This document shows positions 55,312 through 64,000 of a DNA stretch of 64,000 nt, piece after piece. The DNA lies in the NCBI RefSeq assembly GCF_000612505.1, contig NZ_CP004078.1:5206570-5270569 (forward strand). Reading direction: 5' to 3'. Every line of letters starts with the position of its first letter. Positions within the stretch are counted from its first letter, which is position 1. The position numbers and the translations under genes are program-made. Under the pieces are notes generated by a model. It made no database searches. It had not been told where the DNA came from and saw nothing but the letters and a program-made list of their open reading frames with translations. The stretch comes from Paenibacillus sabinae T27. Lineage in GTDB: Bacteria; Bacillota; Bacilli; Paenibacillales; Paenibacillaceae.

Positions 55312-56127
55312 TTATTTTTTTGGAATTTGAATCAAAATCTCATAATGGTCGCCGCGGTCATTCTCGGAGGTCTTAATTTCCATGCCGGAGCCGGTGACCA
55401 TTTCTATGGATTGGCGAATCGTATTCAGGGCCAATCGTACATCCTTCGTATAAGAAATGCGTTTCGCTTTCTTGATCTTGGATGCTTCCTTATAAAAAGC
55501 GATGCGCGCTTCGGTCTGCTTGACGTTCAATCCCTTGGAAATAATCTCTCCAAGAACCTTAAGCTGCATTTCTTCGCTATCGAGCGACAATAGGGATCGC
55601 GCATGCCTTTCCGTGATTTTTCGTTCCATCAAAGCCGCTTTAACCTCTTCCGGCAGCTGAAGAAGCCGGATTTTGTTGGCAATGGTGGATTGGCTTTTAC
55701 CGAGACGCTGCGCGAGACTCTCCTGGGTCAACTGGTGCAAATCGATCAGCTTCTGATATGCGATCGCTTCTTCGATGGAAGTGAGTCCTTCGCGCTGTAA
55801 ATTTTCGATGAGTGCAATCGAGGCTGCCTGCGAGTTGTTGAAATCCCGGATGATTGCTGGAATGCTCTCCATCCCCAATTTCTTAACCGCCCGCCAGCGA
55901 CGTTCCCCCGCTATGATCTCATATTGAGAATCCTTCATGCGGACGACAATCGGTTGAATAACTCCGTGGGTCTTAATCGTCTGGCATAGCTCATCGATCT
56001 TCTCATCATCAAAAATCGTTCGTGGCTGATAAGGACTGCTGATGACTTCATTGACCGGGATTTGTTTAATCTCTTCTCCGCTGCTTCGTTCGGTAAATCC
56101 AAACAGTCTGGTGAATTGTTCTTTCAT
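55312..56127 (-). CDS. noc: Nucleoid occlusion protein Noc (ParB family)
   Basis: 271 residues: [20 protein letters not shown], then [20 protein letters not shown] and [18 protein letters not shown], the CTP-binding region. The recognition [23 protein letters not shown] gives specificity for Noc-binding sites rather than parS. Noc keeps FtsZ off the nucleoid. Start uncertain among GTG 56142, ATG 56136 and ATG 56127; AGGTGG suits the last at 11 bases. Located upstream of parA, as usual. Confidence 0.94.
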   Translation of the reverse strand: MKEQFTRLFGFTERSSGEEIKQIPVNEVISSPYQPRTIFDDEKIDELCQTIKTHGVIQPIVVRMKDSQYEIIAGERRWRAVKKLGMESIPAIIRDFNNSQAASIALIENLQREGLTSIEEAIAYQKLIDLHQLTQESLAQRLGKSQSTIANKIRLLQLPEEVKAALMERKITERHARSLLSLDSEEMQLKVLGEIISKGLNVKQTEARIAFYKEASKIKKAKRISYTKDVRLALNTIRQSIEMVTGSGMEIKTSENDRGDHYEILIQIPKK

Positions 56128-56579
56128 TCCGTTCATTACCACCTAATTTCGTTATAGTACGATCCTAGACCAATTCCCGGAAAAACAATCGTACAAGCTA
56201 TTCCTAATGTATGCGGTACAGGCACAGCCCAGCTCTATGTCGGCGAAACGATCCTCTTGCCGGTCCCGTTAATGTGGGATTCCCAAAAGGCCAGTCGGTC
56301 CTGCGTCATATGCTGCAAGAATGAAAAAACATTTGAACGTGCCTATACGGCGCTTGGGGCACCGCAATGTTACTATATTATTCTATCACTTTTCCGCCCA
56401 TAATCCTATTCTTCGTGTAGACCTATTTTTCCGTTTTTATCGTGAAAGCTCTCTGTGAGAAAATGCAAAACGGCGCTTTTTCAATGTCGGCACAATAGCG
56501 AGTTGACCATCCATAAATCCGCAGTGTTGAATTATAAATGGACCTGATTATATCAGATCGACATTAAAATCTATTGAGC
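56128..56579. other. Noc upstream region without a gene
   Basis: About 450 bases. AATTCCCGGAAAAA at 56174-56187 partly resembles a Noc-binding site (ATTTCCCGGGAAAT) but misses several positions. CTGAT-TAT-ATCAG at 56543-56555 is a short palindrome. No ORF with a ribosome site. Confidence 0.35.
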
Positions 56580-56684
56580 CATAAGAAGAAACGGCTTCGC
56601 CGTCCTCTGGAAGAGGAAGGCATCCGTCTCTCGTAAAAATATCAGGCTAAGGATAAGCGCGAAGCTTATACTTTCTGATATTTG
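56580..56684. repeat. Intergenic repeat element, copy A
   Basis: Starts AAGAAGAAACGGCT, then a loop, GGCATCCGTCTCTCGT, then a second hairpin AAATATCAG...CTGATATTT with an inner AAGC/GCTT. Same order and key words as copies B (63059) and C (63156). Confidence 0.65.
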
Positions 56685-56716
56685 AAAAAAACCGCCTTCC
56701 CATAGGAAGACGGCTT
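56685..56716 (-). terminator. Terminator of rsmG
   Basis: Minus strand: AAGCCGTCTTCC, loop TATG, GGAAGGCGGTT, then T5. 47 bases after rsmG. Confidence 0.85.
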
Positions 56717-56745
56717 GAATCGATGCTGACAACGTAGTTTCCAAA

Positions 56746-56761
56746 TGTTTCACGTGAAACA
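56746..56761. promoter_or_regulatory. parS site between noc and rsmG
   Basis: TGTTTCACGTGAAACA, a perfect 16-bp palindrome matching the parS consensus. It directly abuts the rsmG stop codon. Confidence 0.97.
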
Positions 56762-56762
56762 T

Positions 56763-57482
56763 TCAGACAAGGGGTGTTTTGGCAGGTATACCCGCTTTTC
56801 GCGGATACTTAGCGGGTGTTGCTCCCGTTTTGCGGATAAAAATAATGTGCCTGGCAGAATCCTCTATCGGCAAGCTGAATGGCTCTACTTTTTCAAGTTG
56901 ACCTCTCAGCTCTTTCAGACTGAACTTGGCTTCACTCAACTCCTCTGTCGGGTCGCTGCCCTTCATTGCGGCAAAGATGCCGTCTTTACGGACAAAGGGC
57001 AGGCAGAACTCATTGAGCAAAGCCATTCTTGCAACCGCCCGCGCTGTAACCAGATCATAGCTGTCCCGGTGGGATGTCTGACGAGCAATATCCTCAGCCC
57101 GTCCATGAATCAGCTCGACCCCTTCCAGCTTCAGTTCATCGCAGACATGCTTAAGAAACGAGATCCGCTTGCTCAGTGAATCGACGATCGTTAGCTTTAA
57201 ATGAGGAAAGGCAATTTTAAGCGGGATGCCCGGAAATCCGGCACCGGAGCCAATATCCGCCATCCGTTCAACGGCCTGCATATCCACAAAAAAAGAAAGA
57301 GACAGGGAATCATAAAAATGCTTCGTATATACCTGCTCACGTTCGGTAATACCGGTAAGGTTCATTTTTTCATTCCAGCTGACAAGCTCCCGGTAATAGC
57401 TTTCAAACTGGTCCAGCTGCTGAGAGAGTACAATCCCCCGCTCTTCCAGCCGCCGGACAAATTGTTCTTGAATCGGGTCCAT
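56763..57482 (-). CDS. rsmG: 16S rRNA (guanine527-N7)-methyltransferase RsmG (GidB)
   Basis: 239 residues: YYRELVSWNEKMNLTGITER, SAM-binding MADIGSGAGFPGIPLKIAFP and LTIVDSLSKRISFLKHVCDE. It makes m7G527 in 16S rRNA; loss gives low-level streptomycin resistance. It follows mnmG by 6 bases. Confidence 0.97.
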   Translation of the reverse strand: MDPIQEQFVRRLEERGIVLSQQLDQFESYYRELVSWNEKMNLTGITEREQVYTKHFYDSLSLSFFVDMQAVERMADIGSGAGFPGIPLKIAFPHLKLTIVDSLSKRISFLKHVCDELKLEGVELIHGRAEDIARQTSHRDSYDLVTARAVARMALLNEFCLPFVRKDGIFAAMKGSDPTEELSEAKFSLKELRGQLEKVEPFSLPIEDSARHIIFIRKTGATPAKYPRKAGIPAKTPLV

Positions 57483-57488
57483 TGATTC

Positions 57489-59375
57489 TTATCCTTTCGC
57501 CGCGGTTACCCGGTTATAATGCTCCAAATGCACCAGAAGGATGGAGATATCGGCCGGGGTCACGCCGGAAATCCGAGATGCCTGGCCAATGGAAATCGGA
57601 CGGATCTTCGCCAGCTTCTGCCGGGCTTCGATGGCCAATCCATGAATATCGCTGTAATCGATATCGTCCGGAAGCTTCTTCTGCTCCATCTTTTGCAGAC
57701 GCTCCACATGCTGAAGCTGCTTTTCAATATAACCTGCATATTTGATCTGAATCTCGACCTGCTCCTTCATCTCCTCATCAAGCGAAACCTGTGGCGGGGA
57801 GATTTGTTCAACAAAGGTATAGTCCACTTCCGGACGGCGCATCAGGATCAGCAGGTTGCTGCCGTCTACAATTGGCGCCGACCCTTTTTCCTCCAGGGCA
57901 GCATTTACTTCGGACGGTTTAACCTTGGTGTCCTGCAGTCTTTGAATTTCCTGCTCGACCTTCTGTTTCTTATCTACAAAAGTCGCATACCGTTCTTCAG
58001 AGATCAAGCCGATGTCATAACCGACCGGAGTCAAGCGAAGATCGGCATTGTCATGGCGAAGCAGCAAACGATATTCTGCGCGGGAAGTAAGCAGTCGGTA
58101 CGGCTCATTCGTTCCTTTAGTGACAAGATCGTCAATCAGTACGCCGATATACCCTTGAGAACGGTCCAGAATGACCGGATCTTTGCCCTGCACCTTGCGG
58201 GCCGCATTAATACCAGCCATAACCCCCTGCCCTGCCGCTTCCTCGTAACCGGAAGTACCGTTGATCTGTCCAGCCGTGAACAGTCCAGGCAGACGCTTCG
58301 TTTCCAGGCTTGGCCACAATTGGGTAGGCACCATAGCATCATATTCAATAGCATATCCATTACGCATCATTTCAACCTTTTCCAGACCGGGAATAGAGCG
58401 CAGAATCGAGAGCTGTACATCTTCAGGTAGGCTGGTAGACAAGCCTTGAACATAGTATTCGGCGGTGTTTTGCCCTTCCGGTTCAAGGAAAATCTGGTGC
58501 TTCGGCTTGTCGCTGAAGCGGACCACCTTGTCCTCGATGGACGGGCAATAACGAGGCCCTGTTCCTTCGATAATGCCAGTAAACATCGGCGCCCGGTGCA
58601 GATTGCTATTAATGATCGAATGGGTCTCTTCCGACGTATACGTCAGCCAGCAAGGAAGCTGCTCGTTCTCGGAAGATTTGGTCTCATAGGAGAAGAATTT
58701 CGGATGCTCGTCTCCCGGTTGAATTTCGGTTTTAGAGAAGTCAATCGTATCTTTGTGCACACGCGGCGGGGTTCCAGTCTTAAAGCGGACCAGTTCAAAG
58801 CCAAGCTCACGCAAATTCTCCGAAAGTTTAACCGACGGCTGCTGATTGTTCGGCCCGCTTTCGTAAGTCGTCTCCCCCATAATGACCTTGCCGCGCAGAT
58901 ATGTGCCCGTAGTCAAAATAACGGACTTACTCCGGTAAATTGTTCCGGTCTTGGTGATTACTCCGGCGCATTCGCCGTTCTCAACGACGAGCCGCTCAAC
59001 CATTCCCTGCCGCAGCGTCAGATTCGGCGTCTTCTCCATCGTTTCTTTCATTGTGTGCTGGTACAGAAATTTATCGGCCTGGGCGCGCAGCGCATGAACC
59101 GCAGGTCCTTTACCGGTGTTCAGCATGCGGAGCTGAATGAACGTCTTGTCGATATTCCGTCCCATTTCACCGCCCAGAGCATCAATTTCACGAACGACAT
59201 GCCCCTTGGCAGGTCCGCCAATGGACGGGTTGCAGGGCATGAAAGCGATCATATCCAGATTGATCGTCACCATCAAGGTGCTGCAGCCCATTCGGGCGGC
59301 GGCGAGGGCAGCTTCACTGCCGGCATGACCCGCGCCGATGACGATCACGTCATAGCTTCCTCCTTCATAACTCAT
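57489..59375 (-). CDS. mnmG: tRNA uridine-5-carboxymethylaminomethyl modification enzyme MnmG (GidA)
   Basis: 628 residues. FAD site [20 protein letters not shown], the conserved [20 protein letters not shown] with the catalytic cysteine, and C-terminal tRNA-binding helices ([14 protein letters not shown]). With MnmE it installs cmnm5/nm5 at wobble U34. ATG 59375 has AAGGAGG at 7 bases; the frame is open 45 bases further upstream without a site. 47 bases after mnmE. Confidence 0.97.
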   Translation of the reverse strand: MSYEGGSYDVIVIGAGHAGSEAALAAARMGCSTLMVTINLDMIAFMPCNPSIGGPAKGHVVREIDALGGEMGRNIDKTFIQLRMLNTGKGPAVHALRAQADKFLYQHTMKETMEKTPNLTLRQGMVERLVVENGECAGVITKTGTIYRSKSVILTTGTYLRGKVIMGETTYESGPNNQQPSVKLSENLRELGFELVRFKTGTPPRVHKDTIDFSKTEIQPGDEHPKFFSYETKSSENEQLPCWLTYTSEETHSIINSNLHRAPMFTGIIEGTGPRYCPSIEDKVVRFSDKPKHQIFLEPEGQNTAEYYVQGLSTSLPEDVQLSILRSIPGLEKVEMMRNGYAIEYDAMVPTQLWPSLETKRLPGLFTAGQINGTSGYEEAAGQGVMAGINAARKVQGKDPVILDRSQGYIGVLIDDLVTKGTNEPYRLLTSRAEYRLLLRHDNADLRLTPVGYDIGLISEERYATFVDKKQKVEQEIQRLQDTKVKPSEVNAALEEKGSAPIVDGSNLLILMRRPEVDYTFVEQISPPQVSLDEEMKEQVEIQIKYAGYIEKQLQHVERLQKMEQKKLPDDIDYSDIHGLAIEARQKLAKIRPISIGQASRISGVTPADISILLVHLEHYNRVTAAKG

Positions 59376-59422
59376 TACATTTCCTCCTTTTATATGAAAA
59401 CGGCGCTCTATGGCCGCCAAAC

Positions 59423-60799
59423 TTATTTTCCTAAACAGAATTGCGAGAAGATTTGGTCAAGCAGCGAATCGGCTGCCGTATCCCCGACAATTTCGCCCAG
59501 CTGCTCCCAGGCAAGCCGAACGTCGATCTGAATCATATCGATCGGAATCAGCTGCTCCGCAGCTTCATGGGCATCCTGAAGCGACTTGTGCGCTTTTTTT
59601 AGCAGAGCGATATGGCGAACGTTGCTGACATAGGTTAAATCCCCCGACTCCAGCTTTCCTCCGAAAAAGAGTTCCGAAATGGCTTCCTCCAGCTTGTCGA
59701 GGCCTTCCTCTTCCAACACGGACATCGGCACGATAGCCGACTCGTCAAAATATTTCAGCAAAATATCTTTATCCAATTTCGGCGGTAAGTCCATTTTATT
59801 CATGATACATAAAACTTGTCTACCGTGGATTTGTTCCATTAAAGTTAATTCATCCTCGTGCAGAGGTTCACTGTTGTTCAGCACAAACAAAATGAGGTCG
59901 GCCTCATTGACGGCGGCTTTGGAACGTTCCACCCCAATTTTCTCGACCACATCCATCGTTTCACGGATACCGGCCGTATCCAGCAGTTTAAGTGGTATAT
60001 TGTTAATCGTAACGAATTCTTCAATCACGTCCCGGGTTGTACCCGGAATATCAGTTACAATCGCTTTGTTCTCCCGAGCGAGAGCGTTAAGCAGAGATGA
60101 TTTCCCTACATTGGGGCGGCCGATAATGGCGGTGGTAATCCCTTCACGCAGGATCTTTCCCTGGGTTCCCGTCTTCAGCAGCCGCTCGATTCCTTCCATC
60201 ACATCACGGCTCTTGTCTTTGATATATTCAGCCGTCAGCAGCTCCACATCATGCTCCGGATAGTCGATATTGACCTCAATATGCGCAAGTGTCTCCAGCA
60301 AGCTTTGGCGAAGCTGCCCGATCCGCTGGGAAAGGGACCCGTTAACCTGCTTCAGCGCAACGGAAAAAGCACGGTCGGACTTCGACCGGATAAGGTCGAT
60401 TACTGCCTCCGCCTGAGATAAATCGATTCTTCCGCCCAGAAAAGCGCGCTTGGTGAACTCCCCGGGTTCTGCAAGCCGGATCTGCTGCTGAAGCAGAATG
60501 TCCATTACTCTTCGCACAGAGATGACGCCGCCGTGGGTACTGATCTCCACCACATCCTCGGTGGTAAAGGAACGCGGGGCCCTCATGACCGTTACGAGCA
60601 CCTCTTCCATGATTTCGCCGTTTTCGGGATGTACGATATGGCCGTAATGAACGGTGTGACTCTCCGCTTCCGTCAGCGGAATCCGGCTGCGGAACAAAGG
60701 CGCCACCTCAGAAATGCTTTCCGGCCCGCTTACCCGGATAATGGCGATTCCTCCCTCGCCTACCGCCGTCGAAACGGCAGCAATGGTATCGCTGATCAT
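59423..60799 (-). CDS. mnmE: tRNA modification GTPase MnmE (TrmE)
   Basis: 458 residues. N-terminal tetrahydrofolate-binding domain ([20 protein letters not shown]), helical middle with the embedded G domain (G1 [16 protein letters not shown]3 DTAGIRE, NKMD) and the C-terminal CxGK motif (FCLGK). Works with MnmG. ATG 60799 has AGGTG 9 bases upstream; an in-frame GTG at 60811 is within that site. Confidence 0.97.
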   Translation of the reverse strand: MISDTIAAVSTAVGEGGIAIIRVSGPESISEVAPLFRSRIPLTEAESHTVHYGHIVHPENGEIMEEVLVTVMRAPRSFTTEDVVEISTHGGVISVRRVMDILLQQQIRLAEPGEFTKRAFLGGRIDLSQAEAVIDLIRSKSDRAFSVALKQVNGSLSQRIGQLRQSLLETLAHIEVNIDYPEHDVELLTAEYIKDKSRDVMEGIERLLKTGTQGKILREGITTAIIGRPNVGKSSLLNALARENKAIVTDIPGTTRDVIEEFVTINNIPLKLLDTAGIRETMDVVEKIGVERSKAAVNEADLILFVLNNSEPLHEDELTLMEQIHGRQVLCIMNKMDLPPKLDKDILLKYFDESAIVPMSVLEEEGLDKLEEAISELFFGGKLESGDLTYVSNVRHIALLKKAHKSLQDAHEAAEQLIPIDMIQIDVRLAWEQLGEIVGDTAADSLLDQIFSQFCLGK

Positions 60800-60846
60800 G
60801 CTTACCTTCACCTTTCTAATGATGTAATAACCGGCATAGACAGGTT

Positions 60847-60886
60847 AAAAAAACAATGACCCCTTACTATGGTCAAGGAGTCATTG
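60847..60886 (-). terminator. Terminator between jag and mnmE
   Basis: Minus strand: CAATGACTCCTT, 9-base loop, AAGGGGTCATTG with one mismatch, then T7. It ends the rpmH-rnpA-yidC-jag run. Confidence 0.85.
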
Positions 60887-60896
60887 CGGCTATATT

Positions 60897-61634
60897 TCAC
60901 TGCTTCAATGTAATAACAACACGGCGGTTCGGCTCTTCGCCCTTGCTGTAGGTGTTCACCTGACGATGATCCTGGAGCCGCGAATGGATGATCTTTCGTT
61001 CCTGCGGAGACATGGGCTCCAGCACGACTTCCTTGCGGGTACGAACGACTCGGCCCGCCAGCCGATCCGCTAAATCCTCCAGCGTCTTCTTGCGCCGTTC
61101 GCGGAAATTCTCCGCATCCAGCACGAGGCGGACAAAGCTGTCGGAATAGCGGTTGGCAACGATATTAGCCAAATATTGCAATGCATCGAGAGTTTGTCCT
61201 CTTCTGCCGATCAGCAGTCCCAGATCCGGACCGGAGATTTGCAGCGTAGCGGCATCCTTGCCGTGAACGACTTCCACTTCCACATGGAGTCCCATGCTCG
61301 CGGCCACATCCACAATAAAACGAATGGCCTCTTGATAAGCTTCCTTAATCGGATCTCCGGAATCCTGGCGGGGCGCGCCCCCGGTCGCCTCTTGTCTCGT
61401 CTCTGGTTCATTCTGCTGAGGCAGTGACGGAGCACTCGCCGCTGGCACCGGTGCAGGATCAGTCAGCAAGGTGAGCTCCACCTTCGCATCCTTCACACCG
61501 ATAAGCCCCAGGAATCCTTTTGATGGCTGCTCAAGCACGGTTACCGTGACCTTGTCCTTTTCGGCTGCCAGCTGGGCAAGTCCGCGCTTCACAGCTTCTT
61601 CAATGGTTTTCCCTGTCGCGACGACTTTGTTCAT
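60897..61634 (-). CDS. khpB: RNA-binding protein Jag/KhpB (SpoIIIJ-associated)
   Basis: 245 residues: Jag-N domain (NKVVATGKTIEEAVKRGLAQ to about 55), a variable proline- and glutamate-rich linker, a KH domain (LLIGRRGQTLDALQYLANIV) and R3H domain (PQERKIIHSRLQDHRQVNTY). It overlaps yidC by four bases. It binds RNA with KhpA and affects cell elongation. Confidence 0.95.
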   Translation of the reverse strand: MNKVVATGKTIEEAVKRGLAQLAAEKDKVTVTVLEQPSKGFLGLIGVKDAKVELTLLTDPAPVPAASAPSLPQQNEPETRQEATGGAPRQDSGDPIKEAYQEAIRFIVDVAASMGLHVEVEVVHGKDAATLQISGPDLGLLIGRRGQTLDALQYLANIVANRYSDSFVRLVLDAENFRERRKKTLEDLADRLAGRVVRTRKEVVLEPMSPQERKIIHSRLQDHRQVNTYSKGEEPNRRVVITLKQ

Positions 61635-62476
61635 TTGGACTTTTTGGCCTCCTTCAACTTCGATGCCTTACCGCTATTGCCGGAATCGGCGCCGGCGACC
61701 GCCGTTTGGGGAGGAGTACCCTTTCCCCGGTACAAGAAATAGTTCTGACCGATCGTATACAGGTTGCTGAATACCCAGTACAGCGGCAATGCGGACGGGA
61801 AGTTGTAAGACATAATGAAGATCAGAACCGGATAAACCATCAGCATGAACTGCATAGGGCCTTGCTGCTGAACTGGATTCATCGATGACATCATCTTTGT
61901 TTGCAGGTATGTCGTAATCGCGGCGAGAGCCGGCAGGATGAACAAGTGGTCAGGCTTTCCGAGCTGCAGCCAAAGGAAGGAATGCTCCCTCAGATGGGGG
62001 TTGTAATAGATCGAATTGTAAAGAGCGATAAAGATCGGCATTTGCACAACGAGCGGCAGACAGCCGGCCATCGGATTGACTTTATTCTCCTGGAACAGCC
62101 GCATCGTTTCCTGCTGAACCTTTTCGGGATTGTCTTTATATTTTTTCTGGATTTTTTGAAGCTCAGGCTGGATGGCCTGCATAGCCCGCGAGCTCTTCAC
62201 CTGCTTCATTGTAAGCGGGAGTATAAGCGTACGGACAATAATAACCATTACCAGGACGGCCAGGGCGTATTGTCCGTGGAACCAACCGGCAAACGTCTCA
62301 AGCGCCAAGGCAAAGTAATAAACGACATTGCTCTGCCAGAAGCCCCCATTCTTCAAATCCTCCGTCGTATGCGTAACCGTTGTCGATTGACTGCAGCCCG
62401 ACAGAACGGCCACCATCATGACCATAGCTGCGATGAGGAGAAACCATTTTCCTCGTTTCGTCTTCAGTAGAGACAC
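61631..62476 (-). CDS. yidC: Membrane protein insertase YidC (SpoIIIJ type)
   Basis: 281 residues. Lipobox AVLSGCSQ gives a lipid-anchored N-terminus; five helices with MKQVKSSRAMQAIQPELQKI as the cytoplasmic helical hairpin and the conserved arginine in the hydrophilic groove. It inserts membrane proteins; the Bacillus orthologue SpoIIIJ is needed for spore engulfment-stage signalling. GTG start at 62476 with GAGGGG 7 bases away. Next to rnpA as normal. Confidence 0.96.
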   Translation of the reverse strand: MSLLKTKRGKWFLLIAAMVMMVAVLSGCSQSTTVTHTTEDLKNGGFWQSNVVYYFALALETFAGWFHGQYALAVLVMVIIVRTLILPLTMKQVKSSRAMQAIQPELQKIQKKYKDNPEKVQQETMRLFQENKVNPMAGCLPLVVQMPIFIALYNSIYYNPHLREHSFLWLQLGKPDHLFILPALAAITTYLQTKMMSSMNPVQQQGPMQFMLMVYPVLIFIMSYNFPSALPLYWVFSNLYTIGQNYFLYRGKGTPPQTAVAGADSGNSGKASKLKEAKKSK

Positions 62477-62562
62477 TTCATAACCCCTCTCTTAAACATT
62501 CCATTGCACCGTAAATCATACCATATTTATGAAGACAAATAAACAAGCCCAGAGCCGTCCAT

Positions 62563-62913
62563 TTATTTGCGCGAAGCCTTGAGCAGCTTGGCTTTTCGCA
62601 GCACATGAAGCACGCTTTTTTCAAGCTCCGCATAACTCATGTCGAGTGCCCCTTTTCGGACGATGAACACCATGTCCAATCCGCCGGCGATCTCGGCCTC
62701 ATGATGCCGCACAATTTCCTTCACAAGTCTTCTCATCCGGTTGCGGACGACGGCGTTTCCGATTTTTTTGCTGACCGATACGCCGGCCCGGAACCGCTCA
62801 ACCTGCTTTCTATTGAACCAGTACACCACAAACTGATGGTTCGCAAACGACTTCCCATGCCTGTATACGCGGCTGAAGTCGGCGCGGTTTCGTAAACGCA
62901 AGCTTTTATGCAC
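62563..62913 (-). CDS. rnpA: Ribonuclease P protein component
   Basis: 116 residues: LRLRNRADFSRVYRHGKSFA and the RNR motif GNAVVRNRMRRLVKEIVRHH. It binds the RNase P RNA and helps process tRNA 5' ends. Start GTG 62913 with GGAG 7 bases upstream. It normally sits right after rpmH, but here an extra 370 bases with two repeat copies separate them. Confidence 0.97.
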   Translation of the reverse strand: MHKSLRLRNRADFSRVYRHGKSFANHQFVVYWFNRKQVERFRAGVSVSKKIGNAVVRNRMRRLVKEIVRHHEAEIAGGLDMVFIVRKGALDMSYAELEKSVLHVLRKAKLLKASRK

Positions 62914-63058
62914 GAAAAATCTCCTTGCTCAAAGTCCAAAATCAGGATCTTCGAAATTTTTCTTCTTATTATTATAGTCACCGGAGGAGGTTACTAAACG
63001 AACGGACCAGCAGGAGGGCCGCCATCTCTCCCAAAAATACGGTCATCCCCTTATTATG

Positions 63059-63155
63059 CAAGAAGAAACGGCTAATCTATCCTCAAAAAAAGGACGTTAC
63101 CCGTTTCTCGTGACCGAAGACCAGGAAATAAGCGGTGCTTATTCCTTCCAATATA
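63059..63155. repeat. Intergenic repeat element, copy B
   Basis: CAAGAAGAAACGGCT, loop, CCGTTTCTCGT (8-bp arms AGAAACGG/CCGTTTCT), then a second hairpin GGAAATAAGC-GGT-GCTTATTCC. Directly followed by copy C. Confidence 0.65.
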
Positions 63156-63249
63156 CAAGAAGAAACGGCTGCGCCGTCAAATATTGTAGAAGGGCATCCG
63201 TTTCTCGTCGAAATATAGGATCATAGAAGAGCGAAAGGAGGCTTATTTG
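63156..63249. repeat. Intergenic repeat element, copy C
   Basis: CAAGAAGAAACGGCTGCGCC, loop, GGGCATCCGTTTCTCGTC, then AAATATAGGATCATAG and GGAGGCTTATTTG. Closest to copy A in the first 60 bases. Confidence 0.65.
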
Positions 63250-63275
63250 AAAAAAAAGACCACCGCAGTGGTCTT
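63250..63275 (-). terminator. Terminator of rpmH
   Basis: Minus strand: AAGACCAC, loop TGCG, GTGGTCTT, then T-run of eight. 12 bases after the rpmH stop, it separates rpmH from rnpA. Confidence 0.88.
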
Positions 63276-63286
63276 ATTGGCCTGAC

Positions 63287-63421
63287 TTACGCACTCAGAA
63301 CTTTTCTGCCTTTCAGGCGGCGAGCAGCCAGCACTTTACGGCCGTTTTTCGTGCTCATTCTTGCGCGAAACCCGTGCACCTTCTTGCGCTTGCTTACATT
63401 CGGTTTGAACGTCGGTCTCAT
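63287..63421 (-). CDS. rpmH: 50S ribosomal protein L34
   Basis: 44 residues: [20 protein letters not shown], then [20 protein letters not shown] and VLSA. This is L34 over its full length. AAGGGAGG lies 9 bases before ATG 63421. It is the first gene on this side of the origin, facing away from it. A terminator follows, which is unusual because rpmH and rnpA are normally co-transcribed. Confidence 0.97.
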   Translation of the reverse strand: MRPTFKPNVSKRKKVHGFRARMSTKNGRKVLAARRLKGRKVLSA

Positions 63422-63552
63422 GTATTGCACCTCCCTTGCAGGAACTTAAATGACTGTCAAAAAACGGCTTGGCCGTTCTTGCTGGAACAGTATCCACAAG
63501 ATCATCATTTTCATCTATCTGAGAAATTTCCTCGCAGAAAACACCTTTATAT

Positions 63553-63582
63553 ATTAAAGCATAAATCTCCTTTAAAAGTCAA
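63553..63582 (-). promoter_or_regulatory. Promoter of rpmH
   Basis: Minus strand TTGACT (63582-63577), 18-bp spacer, TTTAAT (63558-63553), about 130 bases before rpmH. Confidence 0.6.
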
Positions 63583-63623
63583 CTGCAATCCCGCTCCCTT
63601 GCTCCCCCTCTCTGAACGGCAGT

Positions 63624-63970
63624 TTATCCACAGCTTGCTTGCCCGAACAAATAATCCACAGCCCTTCAAAGTTATCCACTTGTGCTCAAAGACCAGCGGT
63701 AAATTCTGCGCTTGATGGACAATCTGTGTATAAAAAAATAAACAAGTGCCGGAAAATGTCGAACGGTAAACAAATTATCAACAATATGTAGTATTGTGGC
63801 TATCAATTATACACAAGTGGTTGAATTTGTGGATAAAATCCTCGGGTTCATTGAAAATCAAGGGGAGTTTTGCTATGATGGTATTACTTTTGATTGTGAA
63901 TAGATTTGAATGTCCTACATATTATCAACAAGTTGTGGATAAAGTTGTGAACAATTCAAGTTTATCCATC
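63624..63970. other. Replication origin region with a DnaA-box cluster (oriC part, upstream of dnaA)
   Basis: Nine-base DnaA boxes in an AT-rich stretch between rpmH and the window edge: TTATCCACA at 63624 (perfect), TAATCCACA 63652, TTATCCACT 63672, TGTGTATAA 63725, TTATCAACA 63775, TTATACACA 63807, TGTGGATAA 63828 (perfect, reverse), TTATCAACA 63922, TGTGGATAA 63934 (perfect, reverse), and TTATCCATC 63962. This matches the box-rich region upstream of dnaA in Bacillus. dnaA itself is beyond the edge. The 63430-63620 part has no gene. Confidence 0.9.
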
Positions 63971-64000
63971 TTTTTTTGTCTTCTCTTCCTGCTTATTGGG

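Noticed and set aside
56174..56187. Noc-binding site upstream of noc
   Set aside because: AATTCCCGGAAAAA agrees only partly with ATTTCCCGGGAAAT; too weak to call.
56571..56762. Minus-strand 63-codon frame beginning MFHVKH
   Set aside because: The start is the translation of the parS palindrome and the frame runs through the terminator and repeat copy A.

Overview
The window is a low-GC Gram-positive (Firmicutes) chromosome segment, most likely from Paenibacillus or a close relative. It holds the leftward arm next to the replication origin: rpmH-rnpA-yidC-jag-mnmE-mnmG-rsmG-noc-parA-parB, rpsF-ssb-rpsR, gdpP-rplI-dnaB, purA, walRK-yycHIJ, htrA and rlmH in the classic Bacillales order. Spore-lineage genes (yyaC, a spoIIIJ-type yidC, noc) and YdjO, YjzC and DUF951 proteins fit this. 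The right edge (63.6-64.0 kb) is a DnaA-box cluster leading towards dnaA, so replication runs leftward through the window. Almost all core genes lie on the minus strand, codirectional with replication.

Layout from left to right. 0-7.4 kb is an accessory block with mixed strands: a cut-off SDR oxidoreductase with a divergent MerR regulator, an AraC regulator, a frameshifted aldo/keto reductase, a LysR regulator beside a decayed SDR gene, and an alpha/beta hydrolase. 7.4-20 kb holds a frameshifted rlmH, a DUF4386 membrane protein facing a Crp/Fnr regulator, a VOC protein, a CxxH/CxxC protein, the cytochrome bd operon cydABDC with two dyads of Rex/Fnr type upstream, ydjO, a cold-shock gene with a structured leader, and htrA. 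19-27 kb is the WalRK cell-wall control operon plus an M23 peptidase. 27-37 kb has purA, the operon mazG-like/yybS/gdpP/rplI/dnaB, a CBS protein, an LCP wall-polymer ligase and a DD-carboxypeptidase-like protein lacking its serine nucleophile. 37-43.6 kb has a peptide importer without ATPase genes, then a MutS2-like ATPase without a Smr domain behind a long leader with two terminators and a 7-codon ORF. 43.6-45.2 kb is rpsF-ssb-rpsR and yjzC. 45.6-49.5 kb is a BcrAB-like ABC exporter with its two-component system, bracketed by two nearly identical tRNA-Ser(CGA) genes. 49.5-64 kb is the origin-proximal core with two parS sites and three copies of a hairpin-bearing intergenic repeat.

Systems that work together: origin segregation (ParA, ParB, parS, Noc), wall homeostasis (WalRK-YycHI with M23 peptidase, LCP protein and DacF-like protein), c-di-AMP turnover (GdpP), and low-oxygen respiration (CydABDC). 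Four otherwise normal genes (aldo/keto reductase, rlmH, cydC, ABC permease) carry single-base frameshifts in short homopolymers, which looks more like draft-sequence error than decay. The SDR remnant at 5.3 kb and the oxidase remnant at 9.4 kb are truly degraded. The most interesting unexplained unit is the attenuator-like leader in front of the Smr-less MutS2 paralogue (43.1-43.57 kb).
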